Assembly (NCBI GenBank): GCA_904377855.1
Contig: CAJFGS010000019.1
Span: 1-53,112 of the forward strand
Direction of reading: 5' to 3'
Source: Candidatus Avimonas merdigallinarum
GTDB lineage: Bacteria; Bacillota; Clostridia; Oscillospirales; Acutalibacteraceae
DNA: 53,112 nucleotides
Shown: positions 7,410 through 15,779 of the stretch, piece after piece
Position numbering within the stretch: the stretch's first letter is position 1
Layout: each line of letters begins with the position of its first letter
Position numbers and translations under genes: made by a program
The notes under the pieces: model-generated
Told to the model about the DNA's origin: nothing
Database searches by the model: none
What the model saw: the letters and a program-made list of their open reading frames with translations, nothing else

Positions 7410-8327
7410 TTACGGCAGGACGTTGCCCGCCGAACGGTAAATTTCGTACCACTCTTCCCTGGTCAGGGTGATGTCGGCCGCCTTCACGCAGTCGGCCAGC
7501 CGTTCGGGGTTCATGGTGCCGGTCACCGGCTGCATCCTGGCCGGGTGGCGGAGGAGCCAGGCCATCGCCACCGTGGTGTCCGACACCCCGTACCTGGCCG
7601 CAATCTCGCCGATTTTGGCGTTGAGCTCCGGATACCGGTCGCTGCCCAGGAACACGCCGCCGAAAAAGCCGTACTGGAAGGGGCTCCAGGGCTGGACGGT
7701 GATGTCGTTCAGCCGGCAGAAATCCAGCACGCCGCCGTCCCGGTTTACCCCGGCTTCATTCATCATATTCACATTCAGCCCCGCGTCAATCATCGGGGTA
7801 TAGGCGGCGCTGAGCTGGAGCTGGTCGACCACCAGCGGCTGCTTCATATACTTCTGTAACAGCTGCATCTGCATCGGGTTCTGGTTGGATACCCCGAAAT
7901 GCCGCACCTTCCCGCTCGCGCGGAGGCTCTCGAACGCCTCCGCGACCTCCTCCGGTTCCATGAGCGCGTCGGGGCGGTGGAGGAGCAGCACGTCCAGATA
8001 ATCGGTGCGCAGCCGTTTCAGGATGCCGTCCACTGAGGAAAGGATATGCTCCTTGGAAAAGTCGAACATCCCGGAACGGATGCCGCATTTGGACTGGAGG
8101 AACATGGTTTCCCGCAGGCGGGGGGTCATCCCGATGGAGCGGGCGAATATTTCCTCGCTCTTCCCGCCGCCGTAGATATCGGCGTGGTCAAAGAAATTGG
8201 CCCCCAGCTCCAGTGCGGTACGGATAAGCCGTTCCGCCTCCCGGTCGGTTTTTGCCTCCATGCGCATGCAGCCGACAGCAATCACCGGCACCTGCAGCCC
8301 GGATTTTCCCAACGGTATGGTTCTCAT
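7410..8327 (-). CDS. Aldo/keto reductase
   Basis: A 305-residue NADPH-dependent oxidoreductase of the aldo/keto reductase superfamily. The catalytic tetrad is visible: Asp in FFDHAD, Tyr in DIYGGG, Lys in LQSKCGI and His in LLLHRPD. The cofactor-binding SNQNP and the C-terminal PVTGTMNPERL segments are also present. The layout resembles E. coli YdhF-type enzymes; the substrate is unknown. The start MRTIPLGKSG follows an AAGAGGTGGAAAG ribosome site, so the 33-residue extension in the open frame was dropped. It lies 129 bp downstream of the pseudokinase gene on the same strand and has no obvious promoter of its own. Confidence 0.9.
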   Translation of the reverse strand: MRTIPLGKSGLQVPVIAVGCMRMEAKTDREAERLIRTALELGANFFDHADIYGGGKSEEIFARSIGMTPRLRETMFLQSKCGIRSGMFDFSKEHILSSVDGILKRLRTDYLDVLLLHRPDALMEPEEVAEAFESLRASGKVRHFGVSNQNPMQMQLLQKYMKQPLVVDQLQLSAAYTPMIDAGLNVNMMNEAGVNRDGGVLDFCRLNDITVQPWSPFQYGFFGGVFLGSDRYPELNAKIGEIAARYGVSDTTVAMAWLLRHPARMQPVTGTMNPERLADCVKAADITLTREEWYEIYRSAGNVLP

Positions 8328-8361
8328 GCTTTCCACCTCTTCTTTTATCGATAGCCCTGTT

Positions 8362-8390
8362 CCTGGGCGGGACACGGCGCCCCGCCCAGG
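8362..8390 (-). other. Strong hairpin between the pseudokinase and the reductase gene
   Basis: CCTGGGCGGG and CCCGCCCAGG form a perfect 10-bp stem with a 9-base loop. There is no T-run, so it may be a stabilising or processing structure rather than a terminator. Confidence 0.45.
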
Positions 8391-8456
8391 GTCAGAGACG
8401 CTCCCTGGATAAAGATTATCCTCCATCCCGGGACAGGGAACCCTGCCTGCCGCCCA

Positions 8457-10223
8457 TCACCACGGGAACGGCCAGCGGTCCCTTGTCGTCGTTGTGGTGG
8501 TAGTCGGCGTCGTGGTTGTGGTCGTGGTGGTGGCGGTGGTCTGTCTGGTGTTGCTGACCCGCAGGGTCACGGTGCTGCCGGGCTCGAGCTCCTTGCCCAC
8601 GTCCGAGACGCCTTCCACGATATCGATATCGTATTCGTCCGACACTACCCGCATTTCTTCCACATGGAAGCCGAGCGCCTCCAGATACAGCTTGGCTTGC
8701 TCGTAATTCCAGCCGACGACATTCGGCACCGCAACGGTTTCCGGCCCGGCGCTGATGACCACGCGGATGGTCGAGCCTCCCGGCGCGGTATTCTCCGCCG
8801 ACGGGGTCTGTTCGAGGATTTCCCCCTTCGGGCGGCTGCTGAACTTCAGGCTGTCCACCTCCAGCTTCATGCCGCCGGTCAGGTTATCGTCCCGGATTTC
8901 GTAATAGTTTTTCCCCACGAGGTCCTCCACCGGGTATTCCTCCCCCTGGACCAGCGGGGAGGACGTCTCCGGCGTTTCGGAGGCGTCCGTCTGGATAGAC
9001 GAGCTCAGCGAGCTTTCCCCGGCCGAGGACTCGTCCCCGCCTCCCAGGAGGTCGGGGAACAGGAGGAGCAGGACCGTGCCGGCGAACAGCAGGAGCACGA
9101 TAAACACCGCCAGCACAATCAGCAGCGCATATTTCACCCGGTTGTCCTTCTTTTTGGGCGGGAGGGCTTCCTCTTCCTCCGGCTCCTCGGGTTCCGCCGG
9201 GGCCGGGCGGCCGACGGCCTGCCGCTGCTCGTCCGCCCGCATGGCGGAGACGGCGGGGGCGGTAGCCAGCTGATCCCGGAACTGCTGCATGGTGGGGATC
9301 CGCTTCCCCGGATTCACCTGCAGGGCGTTGAACAGCGCGGCGGCCACATAATCGGGCAGCGACTGCGCCACGTCGGTGGGGACAAAGAGATCGTTGGAAT
9401 CCTGCGCGCGGCGGGATCCTTCCGGAGGGGGGGAGCCGGTCAGGGTGCGGAAAATCGTGGCCGCCATGCCGTACACGTCGCTGGATACCCCCGGCTCCGC
9501 ATCAAAAGCGTACTGCTCCGGCGCGGAGTAGCCCGGGATGAGCTGCGGTCGGATCTCGCTGCCGACATGGCGGGCCTCCGGCAGGCGGAATCCCTTGAGA
9601 CGCAGCTTGCCGTCGTTGCAGACAATCAGGTTTTCCGGCGAAATCCCCAGATGGCAGAGCCCCGCCGAATGCAGCGAAGTCAGCGCCGAAAGCAGCGGCA
9701 TAAACAGGGGCCGCGCCTCCTCCCAGCGCATCCGGCCGCCGGCCACCTTCAGCCGCGCCTCCAGCGTGTGCCCCTCGCAGTATTCGGACACCGTATAGGC
9801 GGTGTTGTTCTGCTCGAAAATATCGTAAACCGAAACAATGGAGGAAATCTCCCGCAGCCGTGCCAGCGCCCGGGCATGGGCGCGGAACTTTTCGTAGTAT
9901 TCACGGAAGGTGCCTTCGCATCCCGCGATCACCGCGACGGCCCCGCCGTCCGCCCGCTCGCACAGGGTATCGGGGAAGAATTCCCGGATGTAGATAGGCG
10001 CTTTGAGCACCTCGTCGTAACCGAGGTACACCGCCTCGTCCCCGCCGGCGTCCAGCAGCTTGCCCACCAGGTACCGTTCGGAGAGGACGGTGCGCACCGG
10101 CAGATAGGGCGAGGGGTTTTCCCCCTTGGCCGGGTACCCGCAGATGCCGCATTCCTCCCGCCCGTCCGGCAGGGGGTTCATACAGCCCATACAGAGTCTT
10201 TCTTGATTCGACATGAACGTCAC
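8457..10223 (-). CDS. Membrane pseudokinase with zinc ribbon and PASTA-like domains
   Basis: 588 residues. Cys 11, 14, 25 and 28 form a zinc ribbon. Residues about 50-320 are a Ser/Thr-kinase-like domain. A membrane helix spans about 364-389, two PASTA-like repeats follow (about 440-505 and 506-565), and the tail is almost pure Thr. Key catalytic residues are missing: the glycine loop is degenerate (LLDAGGDEAVY), the VAIK Lys is Arg 80 (IYIREFF), HRD is HLG (191-193, so no catalytic Asp) and DFG is KGF (210-212). The ISPEN Asn and the APEQ motif remain. It is probably a catalytically dead sensor of cell-wall fragments at the membrane. The GTG start at 10223 is chosen for its AAAGGAAATGA site; an ATG three codons later is possible. 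Confidence 0.85.
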   Translation of the reverse strand: MTFMSNQERLCMGCMNPLPDGREECGICGYPAKGENPSPYLPVRTVLSERYLVGKLLDAGGDEAVYLGYDEVLKAPIYIREFFPDTLCERADGGAVAVIAGCEGTFREYYEKFRAHARALARLREISSIVSVYDIFEQNNTAYTVSEYCEGHTLEARLKVAGGRMRWEEARPLFMPLLSALTSLHSAGLCHLGISPENLIVCNDGKLRLKGFRLPEARHVGSEIRPQLIPGYSAPEQYAFDAEPGVSSDVYGMAATIFRTLTGSPPPEGSRRAQDSNDLFVPTDVAQSLPDYVAAALFNALQVNPGKRIPTMQQFRDQLATAPAVSAMRADEQRQAVGRPAPAEPEEPEEEEALPPKKKDNRVKYALLIVLAVFIVLLLFAGTVLLLLFPDLLGGGDESSAGESSLSSSIQTDASETPETSSPLVQGEEYPVEDLVGKNYYEIRDDNLTGGMKLEVDSLKFSSRPKGEILEQTPSAENTAPGGSTIRVVISAGPETVAVPNVVGWNYEQAKLYLEALGFHVEEMRVVSDEYDIDIVEGVSDVGKELEPGSTVTLRVSNTRQTTATTTTTTTTPTTTTTTTRDRWPFPW

Positions 10224-10414
10224 TCATTTCCTTTCGTTCCGTCCGGCGCGCCGCCGCACGGCCTGAAACTCCGGGGAAGGGAACCCCCTTCCCGCCCTTT
10301 ATTCTAAAACGGCGGCGCAGCGCCCCCGTGCTGTCCGTTTCCCGCCGGGCCGGGCCCTGAAAACCGGGTTCCCTCCCGCCGGCTGCCGGCGCTTTAGCGC
10401 AGGATACAAAAGGA

Positions 10415-10443
10415 ATTGTACTGAAAACGGAAGATAAAGTCAA
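10415..10443 (-). promoter_or_regulatory. Promoter of the pseudokinase gene
   Basis: On the minus strand TTGACT, a 17-bp spacer and TACAAT lie about 190 bp upstream of the GTG start, leaving a long GC-rich leader. Confidence 0.65.
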
Positions 10444-10453
10444 GCAACGCAAT

Positions 10454-10471
10454 TGTAACCTGCCGGTTACA
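10454..10471. other. Small inverted repeat after the helicase-loader gene
   Basis: TGTAACC and GGTTACA flank TGCC just upstream of the pseudokinase -35 box. It could be a weak terminator for the dnaD-dnaI pair or an operator. Confidence 0.3.
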
Positions 10472-10511
10472 GGAATGAAAATTTTCCCATTTTTGCCTTT
10501 TTCCTGCCCTG

Positions 10512-11498
10512 TCAGCGGATTTTCTGCTGCAGCTTTATCTGCCGGATATCCTTCCCCACAAAGACAAGGGGCACAAAGGTGCCGATGAGGCGGGAGGTAA
10601 TCTGCTCCCCGTACCGCTCCATGAGCTCCTTCTGCCCGAGGTTGGTGCTGATGATGGTCGGCTTCCCCTCCAGCATCCGGCCGTTTATCAGATTATACAG
10701 GCAGGAGGTGTAAAACGGGCTCGAAAACTCGGCGCCGAGGTCGTCCAGGATCAGCAGGTCGCAGCTGGTCATGAGTTCTTCGCTGTTCCCGTCCGCCCGG
10801 CCGAAATGCTCCTTTTCCAGCTTGTGCAGGAGCATCTGTACCGGCCCGTAGACCACCCCGTACCCCCGCTCGATCGCTTTGCGCGCGATGGCGAGGGAGA
10901 CGTGGGTTTTCCCGATCCCGGTCGGGCCGCGGAGGAGCAGGCTGGGGGAGCGGCCGTCAAAGTCGTCGGCATAGCAGCGGCAGTAGGTCAGGATCTCCCC
11001 CATCCGGGCGCGGGGGACCACCCCGGTGCGGGGATCCGGCGTATCCGGGTAATACTCCAGCCGCAGGCTGTCGAAATCCGCCTCCCCCATCGGCCCGGCA
11101 TAGCTCAGGCGGCGGTAGGCTTCCTCCCGCAGGAGGGAGCGGAAGCACTCGCAGATGTGCCCGTTCACATAGCCGGTGTCCTCGCAGCGGGGGCAGTGGT
11201 AGCGGGGCTCAAAATCGGCCTGGGGGATCCCCTCCTGGGCCAGGATGCCGGCCAGCTCCGCCTGCAGCGCCAGGTTCTGCGTCTTGATCTTGTCCACCGC
11301 CGCCTCAACGTCCCGTCCGTCCAGCACGGCCCGCGCTACCTGAATGGCGGACTGCGCCATCTCCCGCTCAATCTCCCGCACGCGGGGATGCCTCTCCGTC
11401 ATCCGCTCGTGCAGGGCGGCGGCGCGGGAGCGGGCGTCGCTGCGGCGCTTTTCCAGCACCGCCATGGCCGCGTCATATACCTCCCGGCTGTATCCCAT
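10512..11498 (-). CDS. DnaC/DnaI-like helicase-loader ATPase
   Basis: A 328-residue AAA+ protein of the DnaC/DnaI/IstB family. The N-terminal half is helical and is followed by a Cys cluster (YHCPRCEDTGYV...CECF, near residue 120) as in DnaI-type loaders. The ATPase half shows Walker A GPTGIGKT, Walker B LLILDDLGAEF, a sensor 1 segment (TIISTNLG) and the Arg-finger region SRLIGTF. In Gram-positive bacteria such proteins load the replicative helicase. The gene sits 57 bp downstream of the DnaD-like gene on the same strand, the normal primosome pair, which argues against an IS-borne IstB. The start ATG has a GAAAGGGGAAC stretch upstream. Confidence 0.9.
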   Translation of the reverse strand: MGYSREVYDAAMAVLEKRRSDARSRAAALHERMTERHPRVREIEREMAQSAIQVARAVLDGRDVEAAVDKIKTQNLALQAELAGILAQEGIPQADFEPRYHCPRCEDTGYVNGHICECFRSLLREEAYRRLSYAGPMGEADFDSLRLEYYPDTPDPRTGVVPRARMGEILTYCRCYADDFDGRSPSLLLRGPTGIGKTHVSLAIARKAIERGYGVVYGPVQMLLHKLEKEHFGRADGNSEELMTSCDLLILDDLGAEFSSPFYTSCLYNLINGRMLEGKPTIISTNLGQKELMERYGEQITSRLIGTFVPLVFVGKDIRQIKLQQKIR

Positions 11499-11555
11499 AC
11501 CGTTCCCCTTTCCGCCGGGCTCCCCGGCAACTCAAGAATACAAATCGTATATTTT

Positions 11556-12569
11556 TTACTTTTTATACACAGGCGTGAACTCCGAAACCATGGATTCATA
11601 CTCGTCCAGGTCAAAGGATGTTTCTTTGGCCGCTTTTTTGCTCTTCCGCTTCTCGGATTTTTCGGCCAGGGCCTTTTCCACCGTGTCCACCCCGTCCATC
11701 CGCCAATGCTCCAGGATCTTGTCCATATAGGAGCTGTTGAACTTCCCGGTGGCCTCCCGGCACCGCTCGTAAGCCAGGCGGAGAAGCCCTTCGTTGACCT
11801 GCCAGTCGCAGACCCAGCGCTCCGCCGCGTCCGATTGGGCGATCGTCGGGGACTGGGTGAGCCCGAGCAGCGCGCTCACGGTGTTCCAGGCCTGCCGCCG
11901 GCGCTCCAGCGCGCAGAGGTGCTGCTCCGCGGCCGCCATGGTGGTAATCCCCCGGTCGGCCCAGTCGAGCGCGACCTTCTCGATGAACCGCATGTGGTAT
12001 TTCCCCTCGGCGACGGCATATTCGACCACCATCAGGATCACCTCCGCCGGCAGGCCGGCGGTATCGTACAGATACAGCAGGGTTTCCATATCCCCCTGGG
12101 AAATCGGCCGGCCCAGGCGGGCGGAAGCCGTCTCCAGCAGATAGGAAAACTCCGCGCTCTCCTTCTGCCGGGAAATCACCTCTTTCATCGAGGGCTTCAC
12201 CGGCCTCGGCCGGGCGGCCGGCGGATTCCGGGTGGCCGCAGCGGAAGAGGGGGCCGGGGCGGCCGGCGCGGCCTTTTCCGGGGAGGGGACGGCCGGCGGC
12301 GCCCCGAAGGTTTCCCCGACCGGGAGCATCAATCCCGTGGCAAACCAATACTGCAGCGCGTCGCTGCAGTCGGCGGGGGACACCCCGATAGCGGCTGAGC
12401 AGCGCTCCGGATCAAAGGAGCCCCGGCCCTCCCGCAGGAGCCAGAGCAGGACCTTGAGCTGGGCCGAACCGGCCATTTTGATGTGGTCGTCCACCACGGC
12501 GGCGGGGACAGCAAACACCTCCCCGAGCACGGCGGGGTTCCATTGATAATTGACTGAGGGCAAGTCCAT
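11556..12569 (-). CDS. DnaD-like primosome protein (DnaB/DnaD family)
   Basis: 337 residues. An N-terminal winged-helix-like part (about 1-95) is followed by a Pro/Ala-rich linker (about 95-135) and then two DnaD-type helical domains. The second ends with SYMDKILEHW, which fits the family hallmark YxxxIxxxW needed for binding single-stranded DNA. A Lys-rich tail closes the protein. It acts in replication initiation and restart with the loader encoded downstream. The start MDLPSVNYQW was chosen because AAGAAAGG precedes it; the 43-residue extension in the open frame overlaps the promoter and was dropped. Confidence 0.88.
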   Translation of the reverse strand: MDLPSVNYQWNPAVLGEVFAVPAAVVDDHIKMAGSAQLKVLLWLLREGRGSFDPERCSAAIGVSPADCSDALQYWFATGLMLPVGETFGAPPAVPSPEKAAPAAPAPSSAAATRNPPAARPRPVKPSMKEVISRQKESAEFSYLLETASARLGRPISQGDMETLLYLYDTAGLPAEVILMVVEYAVAEGKYHMRFIEKVALDWADRGITTMAAAEQHLCALERRRQAWNTVSALLGLTQSPTIAQSDAAERWVCDWQVNEGLLRLAYERCREATGKFNSSYMDKILEHWRMDGVDTVEKALAEKSEKRKSKKAAKETSFDLDEYESMVSEFTPVYKK

Positions 12570-12642
12570 CGCGCCTTTCTTTTTCACACATCCGCTTTGC
12601 CGGGATAGTCTGCCGGTATGATTTCGGGCCTCTAGCTTATTT

Positions 12643-12671
12643 ATTATATCGGATTCCCCGGCCGGGGACAA
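12643..12671 (-). promoter_or_regulatory. Promoter of the dnaD-like/dnaI-like pair
   Basis: On the minus strand TTGTCC, a 17-bp spacer and TATAAT lie about 75 bp upstream of the DnaD-like start. Confidence 0.7.
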
Positions 12672-13226
12672 CCGTTTTTCGGAAGTTTCCCCTTTCACTT
12701 TCCTCTCTCTTTTCTCTTTTTCTCCTCTTTTGGGTCCTCTCCCGGCCCTTCCCCTGCGGCCCTCCCGGAAAATGGTACGGCAACGGGGAAAACATCCATC
12801 AGCAGCCCGGTTGATTATTTACAAATAGTATAAATTTGATAATATATACATATTCGCGCCCCGAGCGAAAGTCCGGGCGCCCCGCATCCTTCGCGGCTGG
12901 GCGGCAGTCCCCCGCCTTCCGACCCAAAAGCGGGGAGGGGCCGGCCGTGCGCCTGAGTCCCGGACGCAGGGCAGCAGCCCTCCGGCGTGACAGAGAGCCT
13001 TGCACCCCCGGGGCTGGCCGGATAAGGAAGCGGCCGGGGCGGGGAAGCCGCCTTCGCCTGCGCCGGCTGAATCGGCGGGCGGTGAGGGCCCCGGGAAGGG
13101 GGGTTCCGGCGGGCGGGGCGGGCATGCAGGCCCCTTCCTTCCCCTCGCGGGGCGGGCGCCATACTGCGGCCATGGTAGCCTCCTGACGGCGTCGGGGAAG
13201 TAGGGAAACCGGCCCGTTTCCAAGGA

Positions 13227-13255
13227 TTGACAGGGCCGGCCGGCGGTGGTACACT
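13227..13255 (+). promoter_or_regulatory. Promoter upstream of the 13416 gene
   Basis: TTGACA (13227-13232), a 17-bp spacer and TACACT (13250-13255). The leader to the ATG is long, about 155 bp. Confidence 0.65.
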
Positions 13256-13415
13256 GAAAGGGAAGAATCCGGCATCCCGGCAAAGGCAGTCAAACGCAGG
13301 GCATCCTCCTGCGGGTTCCCGCCGTCCGCCCCCTTCGCCCCTGCGCGGGGCGCCGGCGGCAGGGGCGAGCCCGTCCGTCCATCCACCTTCTGCGTGAGGA
13401 AAGGAGCGGTCCGTT

Positions 13416-13787
13416 ATGCTCAGTGAAACCCCTTTGCTGCTGTTGGACAACAGCGCGATGAATTCCGTGGTCAACCAGGGCGAATTCAAATCCAGCAACC
13501 TGTCCTTTGAGGAAGCCGCCGCCATCCTGGAAATGCACGGGGACGACGTGCTGCAGTGCTTTTCCAACCTGGCGCTGGAAAGCATCATCTTCCCCGCCAT
13601 CGGGATCGCGGATAAGCAGTACGCCCACAAGCAGATCCGCAATATGCGCCCCAACCAGGACGCGATTGTTTTCAAGCTGTATGTCGCCCCCTCCGAAACC
13701 CAGCCGGTCATCCACGTGGAAGGGGTCGAAGCCAAAAAGATCCAGAACGTTTACGCGTACTGCCAGTTCCTTTCCCGGGTAAAGTAA
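13416..13787 (+). CDS. Small uncharacterised protein, possibly DUF1874/STIV-B116-like
   Basis: 123 residues, soluble, no signal peptide. I do not recognise it firmly. The order of motifs recalls the small DUF1874 fold first seen in archaeal viruses (STIV B116, AFV3-109): an N-terminal strand with NSA (LLLLDNSAM), then LSFEEAAAIL, a central helix, and RNMRPNQDAIVFKL, where the family has an NR...GD-AivF-L pattern. The family's GH-aTa segment is not evident, so the match is weak. The ribosome site GAGGAAAGGAG is strong, and the gene has its own promoter and terminator. Real translation is likely; the function is unknown. Confidence 0.75.
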   Translation: MLSETPLLLLDNSAMNSVVNQGEFKSSNLSFEEAAAILEMHGDDVLQCFSNLALESIIFPAIGIADKQYAHKQIRNMRPNQDAIVFKLYVAPSETQPVIHVEGVEAKKIQNVYAYCQFLSRVK

Positions 13788-13806
13788 GGGAAAAACAGGA
13801 AACAAA

Positions 13807-13852
13807 CCGCCCCGTCCCCCGGCTCACTGCCGGGCGGTGGGGCGGATTTTTG
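13807..13852. terminator. Terminator between the 13416 gene and gpsA
   Basis: A long GC stem (CCGCCCCGTCCCCCGGC with GCCGGGCGGTGGGGCGG, loop TCACT) is followed by ATTTTTG. It lies 20 bp after the plus-strand gene and 50 bp beyond the gpsA stop on the other strand, so it may serve both. Confidence 0.8.
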
Positions 13853-13902
13853 TATAACAAAGCATAATATATACGAATAGTTTTATTTTGCTGCCAGCGG
13901 CT

Positions 13903-14928
13903 TCACTGCTGCGTGCGGACCCGCCACCCATCTTCGGTTTCGTGCCGGCGGGGACGCTCCATAAGCCGGGAGATCGCCTCCCGGGGCGGCTGCCCCTCGT
14001 AGCAGACGGCGTAGCACTGTTCGGTGATCGGCATCTCCACCTGAAGGGAACGGGCCAATTCCCAGCCGGCGAGGGCGGCGTGGTACCCTTCCACCGTGCC
14101 GACCTGCCGGACCGCCTCCGCAGGCGGGTGGCCCTGGCCTATCAGGATGCCCGCCCGCCGGTTGCGGGAATGGAGGGAGCCGCAGGTCACGATCAGGTCC
14201 CCCATGCCGGACAGCCCGGCAAAGGTTTCCGCCCGGGCCCCCATGGCGATGCCGAGGCGGGCGATCTCCGCCAGCCCCCGGGTCATCAGGGCGGCCTTGG
14301 TGTTGTCCCCGATCTCCAGCCCATCGCAGATCCCGGCCGCAAGGGCAATGACGTTTTTGAGCGCCCCGCCCAGTTCCACCCCGGTGGTATCGTCGCTCGC
14401 ATACACCCGGAAGCGGGGGTTCATCAGCAGTTCCTGGACCTCCTCCGCCGCGGCGATGTCCTCCGCCGCGCTGATGACCGAGGTCGGCACCCCCCGCGCT
14501 ACCTCCTCCGCATGGGAAGGCCCCGAAAGGGCGGTCACCCGCGCGCCGGGCAGCTGCGCGGCGATCACCTGGGTGAACCGCCGATGGGTTCCGGATTCCA
14601 GCCCCTTGCCGGCGTTGGCAACCAGGGTGCCCGGCGCCAGGTAGGGGCGCAGCCTGGCCGCGGTCTGCGCAATCGCAAAGGAGGGGACGGCCAGGATCAC
14701 CAGCCGCGCGTCCTGCGCGCAGGACAGGTCGCTGGTCAGGCGGATGGACGGCGGCACCGGGACTCCCGGCAGCAGCTTCCGATGCTCGTCAAACCGCCGG
14801 ATTTCCGCAATCTCCTCCTCAAACGGGGACCAGAGGGAAACCCTGTGCCCGTACTGATCCGCCATAATCGCCAGCGCCGTCCCCCAGCCGCCGGCGCCCA
14901 GCACGGCAATGGAAGCCTGTTCCGCCAT
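13903..14928 (-). CDS. gpsA: Glycerol-3-phosphate dehydrogenase [NAD(P)+]
   Basis: The 341-residue product reduces dihydroxyacetone phosphate to sn-glycerol 3-phosphate, the backbone of phospholipids. The N-terminal Rossmann motif is AVLGAGGWGTALA. The catalytic-domain hallmarks follow: KGLE, ALSGPSHAEEVARGVPT, the catalytic Lys region GGALKNVIALAAGICDGL and the GLSGMGDLIVTC segment. The MAEQASIAV start has an AGGGGGAAGGA site; the 55-residue N-terminal extension in the open frame covers the intergenic gap and was rejected. It is the last gene of a plsY-gpsA pair (74-bp gap), so both steps from glycerol phosphate to lysophosphatidate are encoded together. Confidence 0.96.
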   Translation of the reverse strand: MAEQASIAVLGAGGWGTALAIMADQYGHRVSLWSPFEEEIAEIRRFDEHRKLLPGVPVPPSIRLTSDLSCAQDARLVILAVPSFAIAQTAARLRPYLAPGTLVANAGKGLESGTHRRFTQVIAAQLPGARVTALSGPSHAEEVARGVPTSVISAAEDIAAAEEVQELLMNPRFRVYASDDTTGVELGGALKNVIALAAGICDGLEIGDNTKAALMTRGLAEIARLGIAMGARAETFAGLSGMGDLIVTCGSLHSRNRRAGILIGQGHPPAEAVRQVGTVEGYHAALAGWELARSLQVEMPITEQCYAVCYEGQPPREAISRLMERPRRHETEDGWRVRTQQ

Positions 14929-15002
14929 TGTCCTTCCCCCTTCTGTGGCAAGTACGGGGCGTCCGGCCGGCGTTCCCGCCGCCGAAAGCCGCCGCGTTCT
15001 CT

Positions 15003-15722
15003 TTATTGTTTGCCTTCCTTGTCCTTTTTGCCGAAGGAAAGCTTGCTCTCCGTCCCGTGGGCAATCCGTTTCAGGTTGGGGATATGCTTGCATACCAGAA
15101 TGAGCGCGATGAAAACCGTCATCAGGGTGCAGAACACCGTATCCGACAGGCGGTTGTGGTCCACCAATGCGCTGAACAGGTATGTAACAAAGGGCAGCGC
15201 CACCGCCGCGCAGACCGATCCCAGCGAGACCATGCGGAAGGCCAGCACCACCACGATGAACAGTCCCAGGCAGACGAGCGCCGCCCGCCAGTCGAGGATC
15301 AGCATCATCCCGAGGGAGGTCAGCACGCCCTTCCCGCCCCGGAAGCCGAAATAGAGCGGCTTAAGGTGCCCGATAATGCAGAAAAGCCCCGCCAGGTACG
15401 CGCCGATCAGCGCGATGTTCGCCGTGCTGTTCGCGGCGAAATCCGCGTTCATAGTCACCATAATCCAGCGGCCGAGCAGCACCGCCGCGATGCTTTTGAG
15501 CAGGTCCCCCGCCGTGGTCAGGATCGCCGGCAGCGGCCCCTCGGAGCGCAGCACGTTGGTCGCCCCCGCGTTGCCGCTCCCGCTGTCCCGGATATCCGAG
15601 TGGGAGAAAATCCGGGTGACGATTATCGCAAAATTGATGCTGCCCAGCAGGTAGGCGCACAGCGCCGTGAGCAGGAGGGACGGCCAGCAGGCCGCCAAAA
15701 ATTCCGTATATTCCGTGAGCAT
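15003..15722 (-). CDS. plsY: Acyl-phosphate:glycerol-3-phosphate acyltransferase
   Basis: A 239-residue integral membrane enzyme that moves the acyl group from acyl-phosphate to glycerol 3-phosphate. Several hydrophobic helices are visible. The three PlsY motifs are present: SGSGNAGATNVLR near residue 48, the GFRGGKGV glycine loop near residue 128, and a third near VDHNR in the last third. It is somewhat longer than many PlsY proteins (about 200). The ribosome site AAAGGATG lies upstream. der is 57 bp upstream and gpsA 74 bp downstream, all on the same strand. Confidence 0.94.
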   Translation of the reverse strand: MLTEYTEFLAACWPSLLLTALCAYLLGSINFAIIVTRIFSHSDIRDSGSGNAGATNVLRSEGPLPAILTTAGDLLKSIAAVLLGRWIMVTMNADFAANSTANIALIGAYLAGLFCIIGHLKPLYFGFRGGKGVLTSLGMMLILDWRAALVCLGLFIVVVLAFRMVSLGSVCAAVALPFVTYLFSALVDHNRLSDTVFCTLMTVFIALILVCKHIPNLKRIAHGTESKLSFGKKDKEGKQ

Positions 15723-15779
15723 TCCGCAATCATCCTTTCCTTTTCGGGGCGGCAGCCGCCCGGGCCCCCAAGGGGGCGG

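Larger units (their letters stand above)
12570..13415. other. Long GC-rich region with no supported gene
   Basis: About 850 bp separate two divergent genes. Only the dnaD-like promoter (12643-12671) and a promoter for the 13416 gene (13227-13255) are evident. The part from 12840 to 13200 is extremely GC-rich with many short inverted repeats, preceded by an AT-rich block (12815-12855). Overlapping frames on both strands are Arg/Pro/Gly-rich and unconvincing. A structured RNA cannot be excluded, but I could not match one. Confidence 0.5.

Noticed and set aside
8664-10307. A 547-codon frame antisense to the pseudokinase gene
   Set aside because: It is a composition shadow; the pseudokinase frame has motifs, a promoter and a start site.
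10512-11498. IstB transposition helper of an insertion sequence
   Set aside because: The gene is paired with a DnaD-like gene, and no transposase or terminal repeats are present.
12850-13010. Resemblance of GAGCGAAAGTCCGGGC to the conserved start of RNase P RNA
   Set aside because: The other conserved RNase P blocks (for example the ACAGAA...GGCUUAU end) were not found.
13190-13260. AGGGAAACCGG resembling part of a cobalamin riboswitch
   Set aside because: The B12-box and the rest of the fold are missing, and the downstream gene is not a cobalamin gene.
12799-13386. Long open frames on both strands between the DnaD-like gene and the 13416 gene
   Set aside because: They are Arg/Pro/Gly-rich, overlap one another, lack ribosome sites and in one case run antisense through the 13416 gene; this is expected in high-G+C DNA.
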